A stretch of DNA of 64,000 nt, taken from the NCBI GenBank assembly GCA_030425925.1, contig JAUHZO010000020.1, positions 1 through 64,000 of the forward strand, given 5' to 3'. The position numbers and the translations under genes are program-made. Numbering within the stretch: the stretch's first letter is position 1; the number at the start of each line of letters is the position of its first letter. This document shows positions 63,801 through 64,000 of the stretch, in pieces. The stretch is from Alphaproteobacteria bacterium (GTDB lineage Bacteria; Pseudomonadota; Alphaproteobacteria; Rhodobacterales; Rhodobacteraceae). The notes below the pieces were generated by a model, which was not told where the DNA came from, searched no databases, and saw only the letters and a program-made list of their open reading frames with translations.

Positions 63801-64000
63801 ATGCGCACAACGATTTCCTTTCTGCTTGGCCTCGCATTGGGGGCGCTGTTGGCGGTGCCGCTGTTTCTGGGCGCGCATGAGGATCTGGTTCAGGCCTTTC
63901 TCAACCATATCGGCACGCTGCTTCTGCTGACATGCGGCATCGTCCTGGTGCTGGTGGTGCTGTATCTGCTGCGCAAACCCATCACGCGAAAGATCTTTGG
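63801..64000 (+). CDS. Small membrane protein, 3' end outside window
   Basis: The open frame from ATG 63801 codes for MRTTISFLLGLALGALLAVP followed by a second helix (TLLLLTCGIVLVLVVLYLL) and a basic end (RKPITRKIFG) at the window edge. It predicts two membrane helices with a short periplasmic loop. No ribosome site is obvious and the gene is incomplete. No family is recognised. It is divergent from the desaturase. Confidence 0.55.
   Translation, partial: MRTTISFLLGLALGALLAVPLFLGAHEDLVQAFLNHIGTLLLLTCGIVLVLVVLYLLRKPITRKIF

Overview
The window is a GC-rich chromosomal segment of an alphaproteobacterium, most probably a marine Rhodobacteraceae (Roseobacter-type) species. The evidence is the short alphaproteobacterial 16S rRNA 5' half, the ECF sigma/ChrR pair beside an amine-oxidase/DUF1365 lipid module, the accD-folC order, PuuD-type urate hydroxylase, a DUF6478-type protein, and many four-base ATGA overlaps in tightly packed operons. 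I see no insertion sequence, prophage, CRISPR array or tRNA gene. The species cannot be named from what is visible.

Layout. 1-1424: 5' half of a 16S rRNA gene on the minus strand, its leader and a strong promoter, then a terminator that shields the rRNA operon from the RTX gene reading towards it. 1425-13635: an accessory region with four glycine/aspartate-rich RTX (calcium-binding, type I secretion) proteins, interrupted by msrPQ (periplasmic methionine sulfoxide repair), an FMN glutamate-synthase-like protein, a DUF302 protein and a fasciclin protein. Three of the RTX genes (7511, 9140 and 11947, all plus strand) stand in tandem. Each is followed by a hairpin, and each has a related 14-base motif 130-170 bases upstream. 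No type I exporter is encoded here.

13700-24719: housekeeping and stress genes: clpB, pyrF, a small conserved gene, a Nudix hydrolase, DNA polymerase IV, DUF3775, then a minus-strand operon (FAD amine-oxidase-like protein, DUF1365, DUF3833, SDR) divergent from an ECF sigma factor and its ChrR-type zinc anti-sigma factor. This matches the singlet-oxygen response and furan-fatty-acid module known from Rhodobacter. 24790-30481: pyruvate dehydrogenase aceE-aceF-lpd, with a lipoyl domain fused to E3. 30739-34679: mutL-rmuC-ornithine cyclodeaminase-like operon. 34859: a very small orphan gene (32 aa). 34958-36721: urate hydroxylase and a rhodanese.

36806-44939: a polyamine (putrescine-type) uptake and breakdown locus: aminotransferase, GntR/FCD regulator, solute-binding protein, ATPase, two permeases and a PuuB/DadA-like oxidoreductase, with a shared operator-like sequence. 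44942-49621: EamA exporter, a gene broken by a one-base frameshift, a DUF6478-type protein, a lipoprotein and ilvD. 49818-57181: MbfA-type iron exporter, a 60-aa secreted peptide, a TetR regulator, a chain of fghA, DUF188, HAD and alpha/beta hydrolase genes, an MFS transporter and zapE. 57334-64000: two LysM paralogues, a rhodanese fold without its cysteine, folC, accD, a CPBP membrane protease, a fatty acid desaturase and the start of a small membrane protein.
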